Shown: positions 9,990 through 21,989 of the stretch, in pieces | Position numbering within the stretch: the stretch's first letter is position 1 | Layout: the number at the start of each line of letters is the position of its first letter | Origin: Tetranychus cinnabarinus | Lineage: Eukaryota; Arthropoda; Arachnida; Trombidiformes; Tetranychidae | Direction: 5' to 3' | DNA: 64,000 nucleotides | NCBI GenBank assembly: GCA_022266195.1 | Contig: WHVY01000005.1 | Location: 7,688,001 to 7,752,000, forward strand | The notes under the pieces: generated by a model | The model's input: the letters and a program-made list of their open reading frames with translations, nothing else | Databases searched by the model: none | Told to the model about the DNA's origin: nothing | Made by a program: the position numbers and the translations under genes

Positions 9990-10634
9990 TTACGCTCCAA
10001 CGTGATGTTTTTACGCACGTTTGGATAAGTCGTGGTCATCAGAAATCCAACTCCTCCTCCTCGCGGTGATGGCTGGTTAATGCTAACGGAGCTCTGGTAT
10101 TTAAGTTTTCTTGTACATTGAAGAAAAAGGAAAAATATGATTATATTGAAACTGTCGTATTGTTATTAATATAAAATTGTAATTGATTTTTGATTGTTGA
10201 ATCGACATTCGACAAACTAACACCTCGTGATAATCAGCTTAATAGTGCCTACCTGAAGGTATAGCTGTAATGTTTACAAGTATCTGCTCATCAGATATAG
10301 ATATAGATTTTTCTATATGACTTCAGTTTGATCATAATCAAAATGAATTAAAAAGCGGAAATCACCTGGTTTGTTTCTATTAACAAGCTTTGCTATTAGC
10401 GTTGTCATTGTGTAACCCTGTACGAGCTACTGAGAGAACAAAATTGCATTAAAATTAATAAGTTCACGATTACCGAATCAAATATGTAGCTTATGAACGC
10501 ATACTGTCAACTTACAAATCATTATTGACACTATTTGTGCATAAAAAGTTGAAAAGTACATTGAAAACAGCTTTTTTATGCTTTTCAACATTTTTTTCAG
10601 TACTAAAAACCTTTATTTTCATTTAAAATACTGT
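9990..10634. other. No gene recognised
   Basis: Includes the 3' side of the transposase remnant, then AT-rich DNA with no open frame of note. A plus-strand frame at 9866-10069 overlaps the remnant in another phase and is not called. Confidence 0.5.
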
Positions 10635-10760
10635 TTAAAAAATTCGACTTTTGACCGCGTTTTTTCGGCCTTAGGTCCGAAATTTTCTGTAAGGTTTCGA
10701 ACATTCCTTATAGAGTCGAGTGTCCTCTATCGATTGGCATTAAAAAATCTCTGGCTCAAA
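10635..10760 (-). repeat. Diverged inverted repeat arm (partner 8895-9025)
   Basis: See partner. The plus-strand frame at 10578-10844 over this arm is not convincing as a gene. Confidence 0.4.
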
Positions 10761-10861
10761 AACAGGCAGAATCTGTCACTGTCCTTTATTTGCACTATGT
10801 ATTTATTTCTTAGCTTAAAGTATCTATTAGACATGAAAACATGATTGCCATTTAACTTTTG

Positions 10862-11222
10862 CTATTTATCAAACCAAATTAACCAACCATGGAAATGAAG
10901 AATACGTTCATTAATATTATAAAGATGTTGTTGTTGTTGATGATCATCTAGGTCGACCAAAAAGGTTTTTCCCTTGAGTTTTTGGGCACCAGTTCTGAAT
11001 AGAAAATTGGACTCATTCTCAGCATCATTCACGGTGCAATCGTCTTTCAACTCGTCTGAGATTCTGCATCTGATATCCAGATACAACCAATTTGATCTTT
11101 GAACATCTCTGTAATCCAACCCTCTTATCAGACAAGTTGAGAAGAGATTTTATAATAGTTTGTGCATTCAATGGTCGATCACATATGAATGAAAATTCTG
11201 AAATTGGCGTGATCCCCATCAA
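10862..11222 (-). pseudogene. Unknown protein fragment, frameshifted
   Basis: Two minus-strand frames abut. 11222 down to about 11120 reads ITPISEFSFICDRPLNAQ and then NLSDKR. After a frame change near 11120 the reading continues DYRDVQRSNWLYLDIRCRI, then QKLKGKTFLVDLDDHQQQQ and ends HFHGWLIWFDK. Together about 120 residues read as one protein with one frameshift. I recognise no family. The tail is shared with the repeat copy at 6845-7545. It may be a decayed gene of an expanded family, or a coding part of a repeat. Confidence 0.4.
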
Positions 11223-11537
11223 CCTTTACATAAATAAATTAGATAGATGAATAGCTGGTGAGGACATTCAAAGAAGTTTTGAGTTGTCAACTTGTATCCA
11301 AAATCGGCAGCGAATACACAAGAATTAGAAGAGTAGCCTTTCAATCATCTCTTTCTTGAATTTGTTTTCATCCGGTACCGAGTAGTTAGTATCAGTAAAC
11401 AGGATTGCCATTCTTGATTCAATTCTTGAATTCTTAAGTTTCCTTGGATTCTGTATTGTTCTCAAGAGAAAGATCACATCTAACCTACTCGCATCCAGGA
11501 TTCAAATGGTCATGTAAAATGGATCTTTATTATATTA
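11223..11537. other. No gene recognised
   Basis: Unique-looking AT-rich DNA without a convincing open frame or RNA signature. Confidence 0.5.
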
Positions 11538-12178
11538 AGTTGTTCCATTAGAAACCGCACAGGCTTTTATCATATACCATTCTGTAGCTTATATACTCAT
11601 GGTTTTTAGAATTTTTTTAAAAAAAATTTTTCACAATAATTTTTCAAGATAAATAGGTTATTTCATTTATTTATGTGAATAAGAGAGTTTTTCGCACATT
11701 TACTTGCTTTTATGACTAATTTTTTTATTATGTTCAGGATCATTTTCCGAATTCGGTCCAGTACGATGCTTTGCTATTAGTACAAGTCGAAAAAGTAAAG
11801 TGCGAAATGAAACATGACAGCCGTGAACACTAAGATAACCGAAACTGTCGCACTTTTGATGAGCCGACTAAGCATATGTGCGTGAACCGATTAGGGAAAA
11901 TTTTTGAAAAATCAATTCATTGATAGTCATGGATGATTTCCAATCTTACTAGGATTCTATCGATGATTGTGCCAAAGTGTGAAAAAAATTAATATCGAAT
12001 CATGAAAATTCTTGAAATTCGAAACTGCATAATCTGAGTACTGCTTGAGCGGAAGATGAAGGTTTATTGCGTAAAATAAAAGTTAGACCTTAGGCCTAAA
12101 TTCATAATATAACCCACCCTCATAAGAAGAACATTCATAAAATAAAAAAATCGAGGGCCGGTTTCTAATGGAACAACC
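11538..12178. mobile_element. Mariner-like MITE
   Basis: Ends are inverted repeats RGTTGTTCCATTAGAAACCG (left 11538-11558, right 12158-12178), flanked by TA at 11536-11537 and 12179-12180. The tip resembles mariner TIRs that begin AGGTTG. The 641-bp body has no intact transposase frame that I can recognise, so it is a non-autonomous or decayed copy. Confidence 0.8.
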
Positions 12179-12931
12179 TAATAATATTAATAATAATACA
12201 AGTTATAGTTATTGGATCCTTGGTGATTTCTTCGATCTTTGTTTTAAATTAGATGGAATTTCTTGAATTCTGTGAAAGAAACTCAGGTATTAAAACAGAA
12301 ATTATCGACAACGATAGCTGTGGCTGACAGCTAAAATCGAGCCTTGGAGACCTCATCCGACAAGATGATAGATAGATCGATAAAATTAAATCTTCCAATA
12401 TGTTCCGAATGTATAAATTGTTGTTTGTCATGATTTTATGAATAAATTCAGTTGTTTTCTTTGCAATATGCATGACCATTTTATTTGGTAGAGTTATCTC
12501 TCTCTTAAGTTATTTTTATTCGCAGTCGACCGGCTGTCTACCAGCCTATGGCTTGTGTGTCGCGTGTCCCTAGTTACTTGAGGGTGAACTCGCAAGGGCT
12601 GGGCTTTAATAGTTCAGGATAGTTCAGGGGGCTTAAACCCTGGTACAACTCACTGTACTGTATTTCGCCCGGAACCAGGACTTGGCGAGATTCGAAGAGA
12701 CCTTCTTCTCTGTCTCTTTCTATTTCTGTTTCTTTTTCAAATATGAGGGAACGAACTTAAGTGAGAGACTACTGTACATATTTCGTATTTCTGCACAACA
12801 TTCTTCTGGATTCGGTAATGGTGGAAACTGTGGTTACTGTAGATATTAATAGTTACTGGTTTCAAATTTTCTACCGCCAAATTTAAAAATGAAAAATTTG
12901 TATTTTTATTTTGCAGAAAGGTTTAAAGCAG
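12179..12931. other. Intergenic; GC-rich island at 12520-12720
   Basis: 12520-12720 is clearly richer in GC than its surroundings (ACCAGCCTATGGCTTG, CGCCCGGAACCAGGACTTGG). I tested it by eye for tRNA boxes and found a weak B-box-like segment but no fold, so I do not call an RNA. It may be part of a SINE or other element. The minus frame at 12249-12479 is not convincing. Confidence 0.35.
12871..12883 (-). promoter_or_regulatory. Orphan copy of the CTACCGCCAAATT motif
   Basis: Same 13-mer with flanks AGTTACTGG-TTCAAATTTT as upstream of the BTB genes, but no BTB gene follows within 6 kb on the minus strand. It lies just downstream of a cystatin pseudogene, repeating the array order BTB 5' flank then cystatin, so a BTB gene was probably lost here. 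Confidence 0.35.
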
Positions 12932-13187
12932 CGTTGGGTTGAGTTTTAAGACACTCGGTTGAACCAATCAATAACTTGATTTTATATTCAGCTGGAGTCA
13001 GAGCTTGAGTTTGAGCTTTTTTGATGCAATAAGTTTCTCATAGTAAATGTTGCAATTTTGTGTGCTTGTTTAACACCCTTTTCAGTCAACAAGATAACAG
13101 TTGGATCGTCAACAGGGATAGACTTCCACACAGAAGGCCTAGTAATGTCAATACTAAAAAGACAAATTGAAAGCGTCAAAATTTCAC
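12932..13187 (-). pseudogene. Cystatin pseudogene 1 (type B)
   Basis: Closely similar to exon 1 of the cystatin gene at 39221-38934 (shared RPSVWKSIPVDDPTVI). The start codon has become GTG (13185-13187), a base is missing in the signal peptide codons, and a second shift after EKG scrambles the middle; the right frame returns at EKLIASKKAQTQALTPAEY and TECLKT. Exon 2 is absent. Dead copy. Confidence 0.85.
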
Positions 13188-13564
13188 CTCCAGCTGTATG
13201 AGTAAGCATGAAAGCGTTCATAATAGGCTGTGAAGTTGACAACAGTTGTAAGGGTCCAGAAAAATGTAACTTTTTCGGGTAAATAGGGATGCGATTGTGT
13301 TCAAGTTGTTTAAATTCGAAAATAAAACAGATTATTGTACAACTGTCTTGTAATTGATCAATCCATTTGATCCAAAGAAACGTCGAAGAATCGCAATCTT
13401 GAATTCTGAGGCTTACTTAATTTGAGCTGTTAAAGTAATACATGATAAATTGTTAAACAATTTTTATGCATCAAGAAATGGAATATTTGTGAACTTTCGC
13501 AACAAAATGCTGATTCACTGTACATGACAAAAATGCTCATACATTAAAAGTTAAATACAGCGAT
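13188..13564. other. No gene recognised
   Basis: 5' flank of the cystatin pseudogene and AT-rich DNA. Nothing else seen. Confidence 0.5.
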
Positions 13565-13777
13565 TCTCGGTGAGTTCATCAGAGTTTGAAAAATTTTACA
13601 AATGTTATTAATTTTGTTTTCAAATGGGTAGTCACAACTTAGAACTTTTGTTGAAATAATTCGCAAAACTGCTGAAATGTTTAGATTATGAAATTATTTT
13701 TCTCAATAGCTTGACCAGTTTTCGCAAATTTTTGCAAACAAGACTAAAAATTTTAAACTCTCACGAACTCACCGAGA
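13565..13777. mobile_element. Short MITE, 213 bp
   Basis: The ends form inverted repeats of about 32 bp: TCTCGGTGAGTTC then AGAGTTT and an AT-rich tract at 13565-13598, with the partner ending CGAACTCACCGAGA at 13777. No coding capacity. The target duplication is not clear, so exact ends may be off by a few bases. Confidence 0.7.
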
Positions 13778-13882
13778 TTTCTATAATAATAAATTATCTT
13801 AAATGATACATATTTATAACTTTATATAAATTCCTGATACCATTCAATGAAAGGAATCAACAACGATAGAGAAGACGTTATA

Positions 13883-15618
13883 TCAACTATTACTATCAAT
13901 ACGGTCTTGTAATTCTTGTAATTCTGTGCAGGATGGAGTTTTCATCTTCCGAACTTGATCTTCAAATATTGAGTCTCCAATGTTTTTAGCTTTCCAAATC
14001 AAGTTTTCTTCTATAAAACAGAGAACGAAAAAATATTACTTGAGTAAATGTGCAAGAATTGGGAATAGATTGAACTTACTATGATTCCTCTCCTTGAAGC
14101 AACGTGTTCTCAAATTTTTAGTAAAGTCATGATTAACTTCTTGTTCAATGTTGGTTATTATTTGTTTATAGTCTCTTTCAAAGTTCTCTTTAACGAAATA
14201 TGGAATCTTCAGGTCCGAAGTTTTTCGTAAAAGTGGATATTTACTGGAATGTAAAAAACATTGATTAGTTTTACCAACTGCTTTAACATTTTCATTAAAA
14301 TATTGAAATAATATTTACTTGCTACGCGCTAGACTGAATATTGGATCACGGATAAGAAAGGAACTCATGATGGACATAATTATGAACACGATCACAGGTA
14401 ATAATTGAAGGAAAACGCTGATTCCACTAGATGATTGGGAGGTTTGACGGTTTGACCAGCGATTGTTGGCTGTATAAACATGAGAGTTGCCAAAAAATAC
14501 ATTAAATAGCTCTTCTGGGCCCATTTGTTGCCCAGCAAAGCGTCTTGGATATCCATAAGGCTCATACAAATCTGTTTTGGATGGTCTTCGAAATTCACTT
14601 GAACATTGTAGATCATAACATCTTCGTTTCTCTGGATCACCAAGCACATCGAATGCGTTACTTATGGCTTTAAATGCGTCTGATGCTCCTGGAGCTTTAT
14701 TTTTATCGGGATGAAATTGTAATGCTAGTTTACGATACTGTTTCTTTAATTCTTGATCACTCGTCTCCTTTGTTATTCCCAACATTTTATAATAATCCTT
14801 ACATCTGGTTATTTTTTCAACAGCTTCGAGTTGAGCTTGACTGAATTCTCTTGTCGAATCATCATCATCACTACATTCCTTTTGGTTACTTCTTATTTCT
14901 TGAAAATTAGGTTCACTTTGATGCGAATATTTTTCATCTGATTTCCATTTTTCCCTTTCACGTCTCGATTCAAATCGTCCATTTTCTTCGGAAATCAAAA
15001 TTAATTGTTCAACTTTATCGATCATTCCTAAGAAAAAAGAAAAAAAACGTAAAAATATGATCAATGTAGATGCAATTTGCATTTAAATGAAAATAGGCGA
15101 TGAAATAATCGCACTTGATTTGTGAGCCGTCTATGGACAAGGCTTAAAAAAGGCAAAAAATAATATTGAAATTTTGAAGATAAGACCAGAAACAAGACAC
15201 AAATGGATTACATTGAGAAAGACATACGAATCAAACTGATACAAAAGCCTGGTTTCATGTGATAGTCAAACTCGAGCAAGTATAAGAGAGAAATAAAATA
15301 AGTCAACCTCGAATCTATCAATATCAAGCTAGACTCTATTTATTATCATAAATTATAATTCAGAGAAAACTAAAATTCATAGCCTAATGGTTAGATCGAT
15401 TCTTCGGTGAATGTTTAGAGACGATTGAATAAAAACAATCTGAAAATTAAGACGACAAAATCAGAATTGGAATAAAAATACTAACCTTTAACGTAAGATG
15501 ATGGGAAAGCTTGTTGTGATTTGTAAAGATATTTAAGAGCATTCCGCTGGTCATCATTTAATAAATACTTTTGGGCGATTTTAAGATATTTTTCACTTTC
15601 CTCTTGATCACGAATCAT
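13883..15618 (-). CDS. DnaJ homologue, DNAJB12/DNAJB14 type (ER-membrane J protein)
   Basis: Four coding exons: 15486-15618, 14319-15027, 14080-14243 and 13883-14010. All have GT-AG junctions and agreeing phases, giving 377 residues, close to the usual family length. The start MIRDQEESEKYLKIA lines up with the conserved family N-terminus. Residues about 120-185 are the J domain (KDYYKMLGI…) with HPD at 150-152. A membrane helix is at about 246-268 (FLQLLPVIVFIIMSIM). The C-terminal domain (SDLKIPYFVKENF, NLRTRCFKERN, KTPSCTEL) is the DUF1977 typical of DNAJB12/14. The family recruits HSP70 to the ER membrane for quality control and degradation, with the J domain in the cytosol. A CAG just 5' of the first exon suggests an intron in the 5' UTR. 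No lesion is seen. It is the clearest single-copy gene here. Confidence 0.92.
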
Positions 15619-16446
15619 TATTAAACATTCATTTAAATTATAAGCTGAAAAATCTGGCTATTAAGAGTCAATCGAAAAGAGTTGACAAAAAATGGATGAT
15701 GACTACTATGGTTGCCAATGGTGATGGAAACAGGCAAAAGCAAAGCAAGCAAAAAGTATTGTTGGTTGTTGGCCAAATAAGATCACGAATTGAAAGATTT
15801 CCAGGTTAAGAAGGTCGTACATTCTCGAATAACGATCTGACTCTTCCATTGTCCACTTATCCAGCATCTACAATCAAATTAAATAAATAATTTATCATAT
15901 ATTGCTGATGATTCCAAATTTTGATGATTAAAATGCAAACCAAAACCAACTAAACAATCATTATTTGAATGGTTGAAGAGGTTGACAGTGATGAGGATAA
16001 TGAAGGTGAAAAATGATGATATGATGAAAAAAGAAGAAGAAAGAGTAGAAATGACAATTATCTGGTCCAGTATTTCATTTCAAAATATCACAACATTGGG
16101 TCAACTACAATTTTACAGATTTACATTGCCTAAAAGGCTTATGGACACTCTTCCTCTTCATCTTTCCTTACTTTCCACTTTGGTCCTTTTTTGCTTCTCT
16201 CTCTTCTTTACCTTACACTACCTTATCTCTGTCGACTCTTTTCTTAGAGCAAAAGACGAAACTTTACTTTAAAATGCGATTCTCACCATTCCCTTACTCG
16301 CCCAGAACTGGCAAAAACTTATCGCGATCAATTTTATGTTATGCTTGAAGTGTATTCGAGACTTTCCATTGCTCATTTGATACATTTTGACGATTAGATA
16401 ACCATATCATTGAAACAATTAACACTTTCTTGAATTAAACATTCAT
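15619..16446. other. 5' flank of the DnaJ gene up to the duplication edge
   Basis: No coding exon recognised. A plus-strand frame at 15973-16272 (99 codons, Met-rich start and hydrophobic end) has no recognised family. The DnaJ promoter and a possible 5' UTR exon should lie here. Confidence 0.45.
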
Positions 16447-16898
16447 CACAAGTGGTTAAAGATCAAATTGGACCGATCATTTTGATCATATGGCTAACTA
16501 TGATGGCTAACTAAAACAACGGAAGAGTTTCAACTAATGTCACTCTCTACTCACAGTCAAATTAAAATAGCCAAGCTGAAGTTTTAAGACAAAGAATTTA
16601 TTTTGGTCATGTTAGTTTCGAATGTAAATTCACATTATTTTTCTTTAGCGTACAATCGAAGAAATCTTTCATTATGTTTCGAATGTAGTTTATCCTAGTT
16701 TCATGTATCGATTTTCATGAATAATCACAATAAGGATTGACAGTTGGATTTTTTTAAATAAAAGGAATGACAAAGTACACTTTGTATATTGCATGAATGT
16801 TGAATCGCAATTTGTCTTATAGTTTACATAAAAAGGAAATAAAATTCAGATTAAATGTTGATCATATTGAACTGCTAACTGTTAGAAAGCTGTAAGAG

Positions 16899-18850
16899 TT
16901 ATAAAAAGTCTCGCCTAAACAATGGTTTTATATTTTTCATCGGTAGAAACGTTGAGGTGAAGGCAATCAACTTATCAACACCAATATAAGAATCGTTGGA
17001 ATTAGGATTTACATTGAAGAATTCATACTTTTCAAACCATTTCTTCTGTTTAATGCAATAAACATAGAATTTTCCGGGATTGTCGATCAGAATTATCTTA
17101 TCATCTTCTGTATGCAGAGAAGTTAAGATTATGTGTTTAGCCGACAAATCTTCACCATCTTCAAATAGTTTAATCTTTTTGTATGAACGGGTTTCCATAT
17201 TAAATTGGAAAAAATCCCTATCCGATGTGAAGACATAAAGAATTTTGTCCAAAATAGTCGCTTGGAAGTCAAAATCATAATTATTATTGTATTTATTGAA
17301 TTGTCTTGAATCCGTCGCTGGGAAAATACCAAAATATTGAGTTTCTCGACAAGTTTCTCCGATGTAGACAAATCCATCATTATATTCAAGCAATAAATAT
17401 GAGTTACTGGGAATTTCATCTCCAAGTGCAGTAGCTTTATCGTCCAAATAGCAGGAATATTGACTGAAAGATCAAAGTAAAATTAAGATTGAGACTAACT
17501 TGGTGATCTCTAAATGCAATAATAAAATCGTGACCCACTGTTAACCCTTTTCCTGGTTCCCTTAGATCTTACCGTTAGTAAAGTACGACAATACATTTGT
17601 AACATTCTGCGTGAATGTATCACATCAATCCCATTCAAATTGTAGTCAGTAAATAATGTCTAAAATTATTCGTAAACTTGTTGAAACTTGAAAAACTTTG
17701 ATGCAATCTTGAAATTTTGAACGACAAACAAAGAAATATATAAAGAAAAAACTCAAGGATTTGAAAACTCAAGAAAAGAGTCTTGGTGTTAAAATGAAAC
17801 ATCAAGTAGCAAAGCGATTTAGCGTTTTATAAAATAAACATACCTACGATCATCCTGAAAATTGACAATCAATTTATGAATTTTCGGGTAATATGGTTTA
17901 TAGTGCTCACTATCAAGCCTAGAAAATGTCTTTTTGACCCAATCAACTCGGATACATCTTCTTCCAGTATTAAATAAAATATCTGAAATGTTTTCTTCAT
18001 GAACGAATTGGGTTGGCATTGTTCTATCTTCAATGAAATCACCAATCGGTAATGAAAATAAATCTTTATCAAATATATTTATCCGCAACTTTGAATGATC
18101 ATCCAATTCTTGGATTGAGACGAAGAAGTTTTGTTTAGTACGATTGAATCCACAGTCACTCTTGGAGGAAAGGATTGAATCAAAGCTTCTTAGAGACTTT
18201 ATTAATTCATTTTTCTTAACCTTTGATAATCCAACAGGATCCATGAAAGACCAACGCACGAATTTCAATAGCCTTGAAAGAAATTCTTTTCTTGAATCAA
18301 CATTCTTATTTACCCATTTAATGATTGATTCAAAAACTTGATACTCAGAGTAAATCATTAAATCTAATTTTAAAATATGTTCAACTGTTTCAACTGGATA
18401 CTCCAGAAAAGTATCAGTAGCAGCGATTTTCAAGATATGGCGACAAATGAAGCTATTAACAGCTCCTGGAGTTATCAATTTGGAAGATTTTTTAATCTGA
18501 AGTAAGACAACTGGAAGATATTTTATGGTAAAATTATTGTGGAAATACTCAAAACAAGGTTTGAGCAAAAGTTTGCTGATCATCAAATAATCAGCTGCTT
18601 CATAAAAACTAATCACATAATCCATTTGAATGATGAATATTTCTGTGTGAATCCAATTAAGAAGAGCATCAAAGGCACGTTCATCAAAATCCAGAGTCAC
18701 TTTGTTTTCCTTTGATTCCAATTCATCACCTGAAAACAATTTTCTAAAATAAGGCACAACTGAACAAATGAACTTTTTAGAGACACAATATTCACATCTT
18801 CTATTCACAATTATTAGTTCGTCACCACAATTCTGATCCACTTCATCCAT
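16899..18850 (-). CDS. BTB-BACK kelch-like protein (gene D, intact)
   Basis: Exons 17844-18850 and 16899-17463 joined in phase 2 (GTATGT donor, CAG acceptor) give 523 residues. BTB domain about 10-105 (YCVSKKFICS, PYFRKLF, VTLDFDERAF), BACK about 115-215 (VETVEHILKLDL, YQVFESIIKWV), then propeller-like strands (NISDILFNTGRR, KILYVFTS, FFQFNMETRSY, GKFYVYCIKQKKW). I start at MDEVDQNCGDEL because it matches gene C; an in-frame ATG 36 bases upstream is possible. It is the closest relative of gene D' in unit 2, where the C-terminus is broken; this copy is whole. A role as CUL3 adaptor is inferred from domain order only. Confidence 0.88.
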
Positions 18851-19433
18851 TATAAAACACTGAGCAAAATAAAATAACTGAAACACACGAAAAATAGTCG
18901 ATAGCGAAGTACTAATTTATTTTAAAAGCATAAAGTAAGTCTTGGAGTAATAAAATGTAAAGGTGTTCATTTAGTTCACATGTTTTTACTGCTTACTATT
19001 GATAAGGGCGGGACTTACACGTTATGTTGCGTAAAATCAAATAGTGTAAATCAAGTAGCCGTCGGATGCCATCAATATTAGTATAAACTATGTGAATCAG
19101 ATGATGGATAAGTTTCTTAAGGAACTTAATCGATTAAATCTTGAAACATGTTTCGAGTGCAATGAATTAGCATCTTAACATTCATCAATTCTAAGTTCAA
19201 GTTGTGCTTTCTATTCATTTGATCTCTCTGCTATTGAGATTTGAAGGTGACGTGACAGTACTGTCCATTTTCATTATTGTTAACGAATAATTTTGTAAAT
19301 AATAAAAGAGTTTATTTTAAATTATAATAATCATAATCATATGCATAAAAATTGGGAATAAACTCGAAAAATGAAAAATTCATTGCAATTTCTACACCAA
19401 TACTTAAAGTTTGGTGAATAAGGCACAAGTATT
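18851..19433. other. Flank between genes D and E, almost identical to 28400-28979
   Basis: No gene. 19000-19433 is very nearly identical, by eye, to 28545-28979, more so than the coding parts nearby, which suggests recent gene conversion or a recent local duplication. Confidence 0.7.
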
Positions 19434-21436
19434 TCAGAGGTCACAAAACTTTCTTTTATACAATGGTTTGATATATTTTGTCTGTAAAAATGTTGAGGCG
19501 AAGGCAATTAGCTGATTGGCACGAGCATTAGAACTATCAGAATAAAAATTTACATTCATGATTCGATACTTTTCAATCCATTTCTCCTGATTAATGAGGT
19601 AAACATGAATTTTTCCTGATGATTTATTGACCAAAATAACTTTATCGTCCTTTGATTGTTGAGAAGTTAAGATTAAATCATTGAGACTCCATTTTTGCCC
19701 TTTGAAAGGATAACTCTTATTGAAGCTTCGAGTTTCGTGGTTGAATTGAATAAATTCGAGTTCCTCCGTCAATATATAAACAACATTGTCCAAAATAGTG
19801 GCATGGAAAGATCTATCAGGTTCTTCATAAGTACAACACCAATGTGGAGGGCCAACTGGGAAAAGGCCAAACCACTTTTTCTCGTCTGTAGTTTTACCAA
19901 TCGCAATGTATTTGTCAACAGATTCAAGATACGTATCTTGTGTACCATATAAATTCGGTTTCGTATCTTTTTCTTCCAAATAGCAGGCCAAGGAGCTAGA
20001 AGATAAAAAGAGAAAGAGATTAGACGGATAATTTTTGAGTATTTTATACTGGTATCCAGATGAAAAGACTAAAAATAAATACGCTAATATTTACTTCAAG
20101 TTTTGTAGAAGTTGGTATTTTAAAGAAAAAGAATAATTTCGGAATCTAGACATAAATTAGTTGAGAAAATTAAACATAGCCATCATACAACCATGAATAG
20201 AGGTGTTTGATAAGACTTCTACCATATTTTATAAGCATTTTTCATCACATCAATAGCAAAAATTTCAGCATTTATGAACAAGTTTGATAATGATCGAAAA
20301 AAATCGTGAATGAACATTTAAAGCCTGGTTCTTTTCATGTTTTTCTAACATTTCTCAAAGGCTTTAAATTTTTGTTGAAAGTTTTTGTCAATGGATAAAT
20401 TTTGAAAGACCATCTATGATCTGAAACTCTAAACATACCCTGATTGCGTCAGAAACTTAAGGATGATATCGGTCAATTGACCATAGCGGTTATCATCATC
20501 TTCTTCCATTTCAAGCCATCGAAATGTCTTTTTACTCCAATCGATTCGGATACCTTTTCGTCCAGAATCAAATATAATATCTGAAATGTGTTCTCCAGGA
20601 ATAAATCCAAGTGATATTGAGTCATCTTGAGTAAAATCACCGATCGGCAAACGAAATAATTCAGTATCAAACACATTTATTGTTAAATTTGAATCATCAA
20701 TTCGGTCAATAGAGATGAAGAAGTTTTGTTTACTACGATTGAATCCATATTCACAATCAGGAGAGGTAATTGAATCAAGATTTGACAAGCCTTTGATTAA
20801 CTTATTACTCTTTATTTTGGTAACATCAACAGGATCCATGAAAGACCAGCGTACACAATTTAATAGCTTTGGAAGTAATCGTTTTCTAGAACCAGTCCTT
20901 TTATTCACCCATCTTATGATTGCTTCAAAAACTTGGTATTCAGAGTAAATCATTAAATCTAATTTGAGAATGTGTTCAAGCGTCTCAACAGGATATTGCA
21001 AGAAGATATTTGTATTGGCGATCAGCAAGAAATGGCGACAAATAAAGTTGCCAATAACTTCGGAATTGATCAACTTGGTAGTTTTTGTAACTTTGCTCAA
21101 AATAACTGGAATATGTTCAATCTTAAAATTGTTCTGGAAATAATTAAGACATGGTTGAAACAAACGGTCACTTATCATCAAATGATCAGCTACTTCGAAG
21201 ATATCGATAACGTCCTCCAGTTGAATTAAAAAAGACCCACAATGAATCCAATTGAGGACAGAATCGAAGTTATGTTCATCAAAATCTAGTTCCACTTTGT
21301 TTTCCTTTGGTTTCAACAAATCATCACAAAACATTTTTTCAAAATATGGCACAACTGAACAGACGAACTTTTTAGAAACATAATAAACATTTTTCCTAAC
21401 AACAATTTTCAATTCCTCATCCGTGCTTTGATCCAT
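19434..21436 (-). CDS. BTB-BACK kelch-like protein (gene E, intact)
   Basis: Exons 20439-21436 and 19434-19995 join in phase 2 (TCA-GG then C-TCC, reading SGSLACYLEEKD) to give 519 residues. The start is the ATG of MDQSTDEELK; earlier in-frame codons lack ATG. BTB about 8-100 (YYVSKKFVCS, PYFEKMF), BACK about 110-210 (VETLEHILKLDL, VRWSFMDP), then degenerate kelch strands (HISDIIFDSGRKG, VVYILTEELEF, QFNHETRSFNKSY, KIHVYLINQEKWIEKY). Acceptor is CTAG. The sister gene E' at 30966 keeps the same length; the two differ strongly in the first 55 residues of exon 2 but by only one residue in the last 115 or so. Confidence 0.88.
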
Positions 21437-21989
21437 TTCGTCCAAAATTGGTTAAGAGAGATTACACAAAAAACTTATCAAAACTTAAAAAATAAACAAT
21501 TTTTATAGGTACAGATTAAATCCTTCTCACGGTAAATAGTTTGTTTGCATTTTCTCGTTAGAAACCGGACTTAGGTTACATATCCGTGGGCTCTTATCAA
21601 ACCAGAAATCACTAAAAGTACCTTTCGGAAAACACAGCAAACACTAAAATACCATCGACCAAGCTACAAATGTGTCGATGTTTGAAAGAACGCATTTTTA
21701 AACCTCGTTTCTTGAGGCTCGTAACTAATGAAGCTAAGAAACTATGGTAACCACTGTGTTGTTAGGTACTTTCTGGTTCATAATTTTCTACCGCCAAATT
21801 TAAAAAGGAGAAAGCAGGATTGACATTTTGATTTTGTCGAGGCAATCAGAAATTTTTCATTTTTTCTTTCAAATTTTCATCTCAATGCAATCTCGAAGTC
21901 TTAACTTTGATAACATTGAACTTTGAATTAAAAATTGAATGGATGGTGCCAAGTTAATTATAAACTAATAAATGTATACAATGTAACTT
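21437..21989. other. 5' flank of gene E
   Basis: Matches 30967-31500 (flank of E'). Contains ACCATCGACCAAGCTACAAA and the conserved motif at 21788. No gene. Confidence 0.6.
21788..21800 (-). promoter_or_regulatory. Conserved upstream motif CTACCGCCAAATT (copy 4)
   Basis: 352 bp upstream of the ATG of gene E. The matching site for E' is at the almost equal distance of 354 bp. Confidence 0.4.

Noticed and set aside
12520..12720. Possible tRNA on the minus strand
   Set aside because: Only a T-loop-like segment; no acceptor stem, anticodon arm or A box could be paired.
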